A stretch of 64,000 bases of DNA from Synechococcus sp. WH 8101 (GTDB lineage: Bacteria; Cyanobacteriota; Cyanobacteriia; PCC-6307; Cyanobiaceae). Where the stretch lies: NCBI RefSeq assembly GCF_004209775.1, contig NZ_CP035914.1, forward strand, positions 1,240,001-1,304,000, in the 5' to 3' direction. The notes beneath the pieces are model-generated. The model ran no database searches. It was not told the DNA's origin and saw nothing but the letters and a program-made list of their open reading frames with translations. The first letter of the stretch is position 1. Each line of letters starts with the position of its first letter. Shown piece after piece: positions 62,946-64,000 of this stretch. The translations under genes were made by a program, and so were the position numbers.

Positions 62946-64000
62946 ACATCATCACTTCTACTCTGCCCGTACTTGGTATCCTATTTTTGGTAGGATCGCT
63001 TGCTCGAGCGCAGGATAAAACTTCATCTTTGAATTGCCAACAAGTATCAATAAAATCCGAACTCTCGACACTTCCCCAGCTTCCTCCGCTTATCTTCTGT
63101 GGACCAAGTGATACACATTCACCTTCCCAAGAAAAATCGCTAAACCTTGATCAAACATCTTATCTGAATAACATTGTCTTGGAGAGCCCGTCAGTTTTGT
63201 CATATAAATCACAAGTTAAGTCATCCGAATACTCATTAAAATCCGCCAAGGGAAGTTGGTGGCCGAGTGTATCTATGTCGAACAGTTCCGTTTTATTTAC
63301 CGATATTCTCTCTGCCCAGAACTACGGTGGTACACCTAGCACACCCTCATCACCATCAACATCCGGTACAAGCTTTAATCCCTTTAATGGGAGCAGTTTA
63401 CGCGATGGTTTCCGAGGTCGATCCAGTAGTGAGCTCACTGGCTGGGCTGAATCCTATTCCAATTACACTCAGGCTTATCCAGTTATTACAATTCAGTGGA
63501 ACTTTCTAGATCCCTCACGTTACCCACAAATTGCAGCAGCAAAACACCAGCTCGAACTTTCTAAATCCCAACTACTCCAGGCTACACAGGAGAAACGCCA
63601 GCAAATTTTGCAGTCATATGGCAATTTTCTTTTTACGGGCTTTCAGATTGCAGAAGTATTGAGGCTTATAGAGCTTCAAGGAAAGATCGTTGGCGAGGCA
63701 AATAACCGCGTTAAGCTAAAGCTTTTGCCACGTTTTCAGTATGACCAAGAGTTTCGAACGCTTCTCTCGTACCAGACGCAACTACAGTCATTGAGAATTC
63801 AGCAAATGAACGCGAATGTTGCTCTTAACACGCTTCTTTCACCTATAAAAGACGCAGATAATAATCAGCTTGGTGCTCTCACACCTGTATTTTCTCCCAT
63901 TACACTGCACGAAATTCTTGCACCTGCTATCAAACCGTGGCCATGGGATGATCTTGAGACGGTTAAACGATCTCTAGCCCACTCAGAATCATTAAAGCAA
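62942..64000 (+). CDS. TolC-family outer-membrane channel (3' end outside window)
   Basis: 353 codons are visible and the frame is open to the window end. A signal peptide (STLPVLGILFLVGSLARAQ) is followed by a Ser/Thr/Pro-rich linker, then coiled helices (AAAKHQLELSKSQLLQATQEKRQQILQSYGNFLF, YQTQLQSLRIQQMNANVALNTLLSP) of the TolC outer-membrane efflux fold. An alternative start lies no closer. It completes a type I export path. Confidence 0.85.
   Translation, partial: MNIITSTLPVLGILFLVGSLARAQDKTSSLNCQQVSIKSELSTLPQLPPLIFCGPSDTHSPSQEKSLNLDQTSYLNNIVLESPSVLSYKSQVKSSEYSLKSAKGSWWPSVSMSNSSVLFTDILSAQNYGGTPSTPSSPSTSGTSFNPFNGSSLRDGFRGRSSSELTGWAESYSNYTQAYPVITIQWNFLDPSRYPQIAAAKHQLELSKSQLLQATQEKRQQILQSYGNFLFTGFQIAEVLRLIELQGKIVGEANNRVKLKLLPRFQYDQEFRTLLSYQTQLQSLRIQQMNANVALNTLLSPIKDADNNQLGALTPVFSPITLHEILAPAIKPWPWDDLETVKRSLAHSESLKQ

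Overview
The window comes from a high-GC picocyanobacterium of the Synechococcus/Cyanobium group. Evidence is a psbA gene, Psb32, PcxA, a CCB2/CCB4-type cytochrome assembly protein, a glucosylglycerol-phosphate phosphatase, several cyanobacteria-only families (DUF2811, DUF3104, DUF3721) and the dense picocyanobacterial gene packing. GC is high up to about 51 kb and visibly lower from there to the end, most strongly from 56.5 kb on.

Layout. 1-18.9 kb is mostly housekeeping: a MetY-type sulfhydrylase (partial), a lytic transglycosylase, a sugar-kinase-like phosphotransferase, an SbcCD-like pair, a GST, glucosylglycerol-phosphate phosphatase, an ArsS-like radical SAM protein, a Fur-family regulator, a CpdA-like phosphodiesterase and PdxH. 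18.9-33.4 kb is a coherent low-oxygen/sulfide block: type II sulfide:quinone oxidoreductase, a Rieske protein away from petA, a Kir-type channel, a Tll0287-like c-type heme protein, a psbA that encodes the low-oxygen D1' isoform (Ala80, Leu158, Ala286), a cysteine-free ArsR repressor with a pentapeptide protein, AcsF, a glycosyltransferase, an aldehyde-deformylating-oxygenase-like diiron protein, heme oxygenase, oxygen-independent HemN, and an AAA-domain/polyferredoxin fusion. A 13-base element ACGCTNNYGTTAT lies upstream of psbA, acsF and heme oxygenase. This resembles the chlAII-ho2-hemN plus psbA1 response of Synechocystis, gathered here in one place with sulfide oxidation added.

33.4-51.2 kb returns to core genes (tRNA-Pro, aldo/keto reductase, M48 protease, MscL, tRNA-Met, M23 peptidase, TrmL, CobU, PcxA, Psb32, LptC, MetG and others). 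It also holds an orphan Nif11-type RiPP precursor at 38.2 kb with a VAGG cleavage site. 47.3-53.5 kb carries an FAD oxidoreductase, an NCS2-type permease, a truncated antiporter, a nucleoside phosphorylase-fold protein and an MTA/SAH-type deaminase, which together suggest purine or methylthioadenosine salvage.

53.9-64 kb is an AT-richer accessory island. It holds an 861-residue, highly repetitive, charged, cysteine-free protein whose N-terminal 129 residues end in a double-glycine site (GAAGG), a LuxR-type regulator with a pseudo-receiver, and an operon of HlyD adaptor, C39-peptidase ABC transporter, second ABC transporter and TolC (running off the window). Near-identical palindromes CCTAC-N4-GTAGG-TGGT sit 64-66 bases before the start codons of both the repeat protein and the HlyD gene. 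This suggests one regulator controls cargo and exporter. I consider this regulated double-glycine export of a giant repeat protein the best candidate for an undescribed system here.
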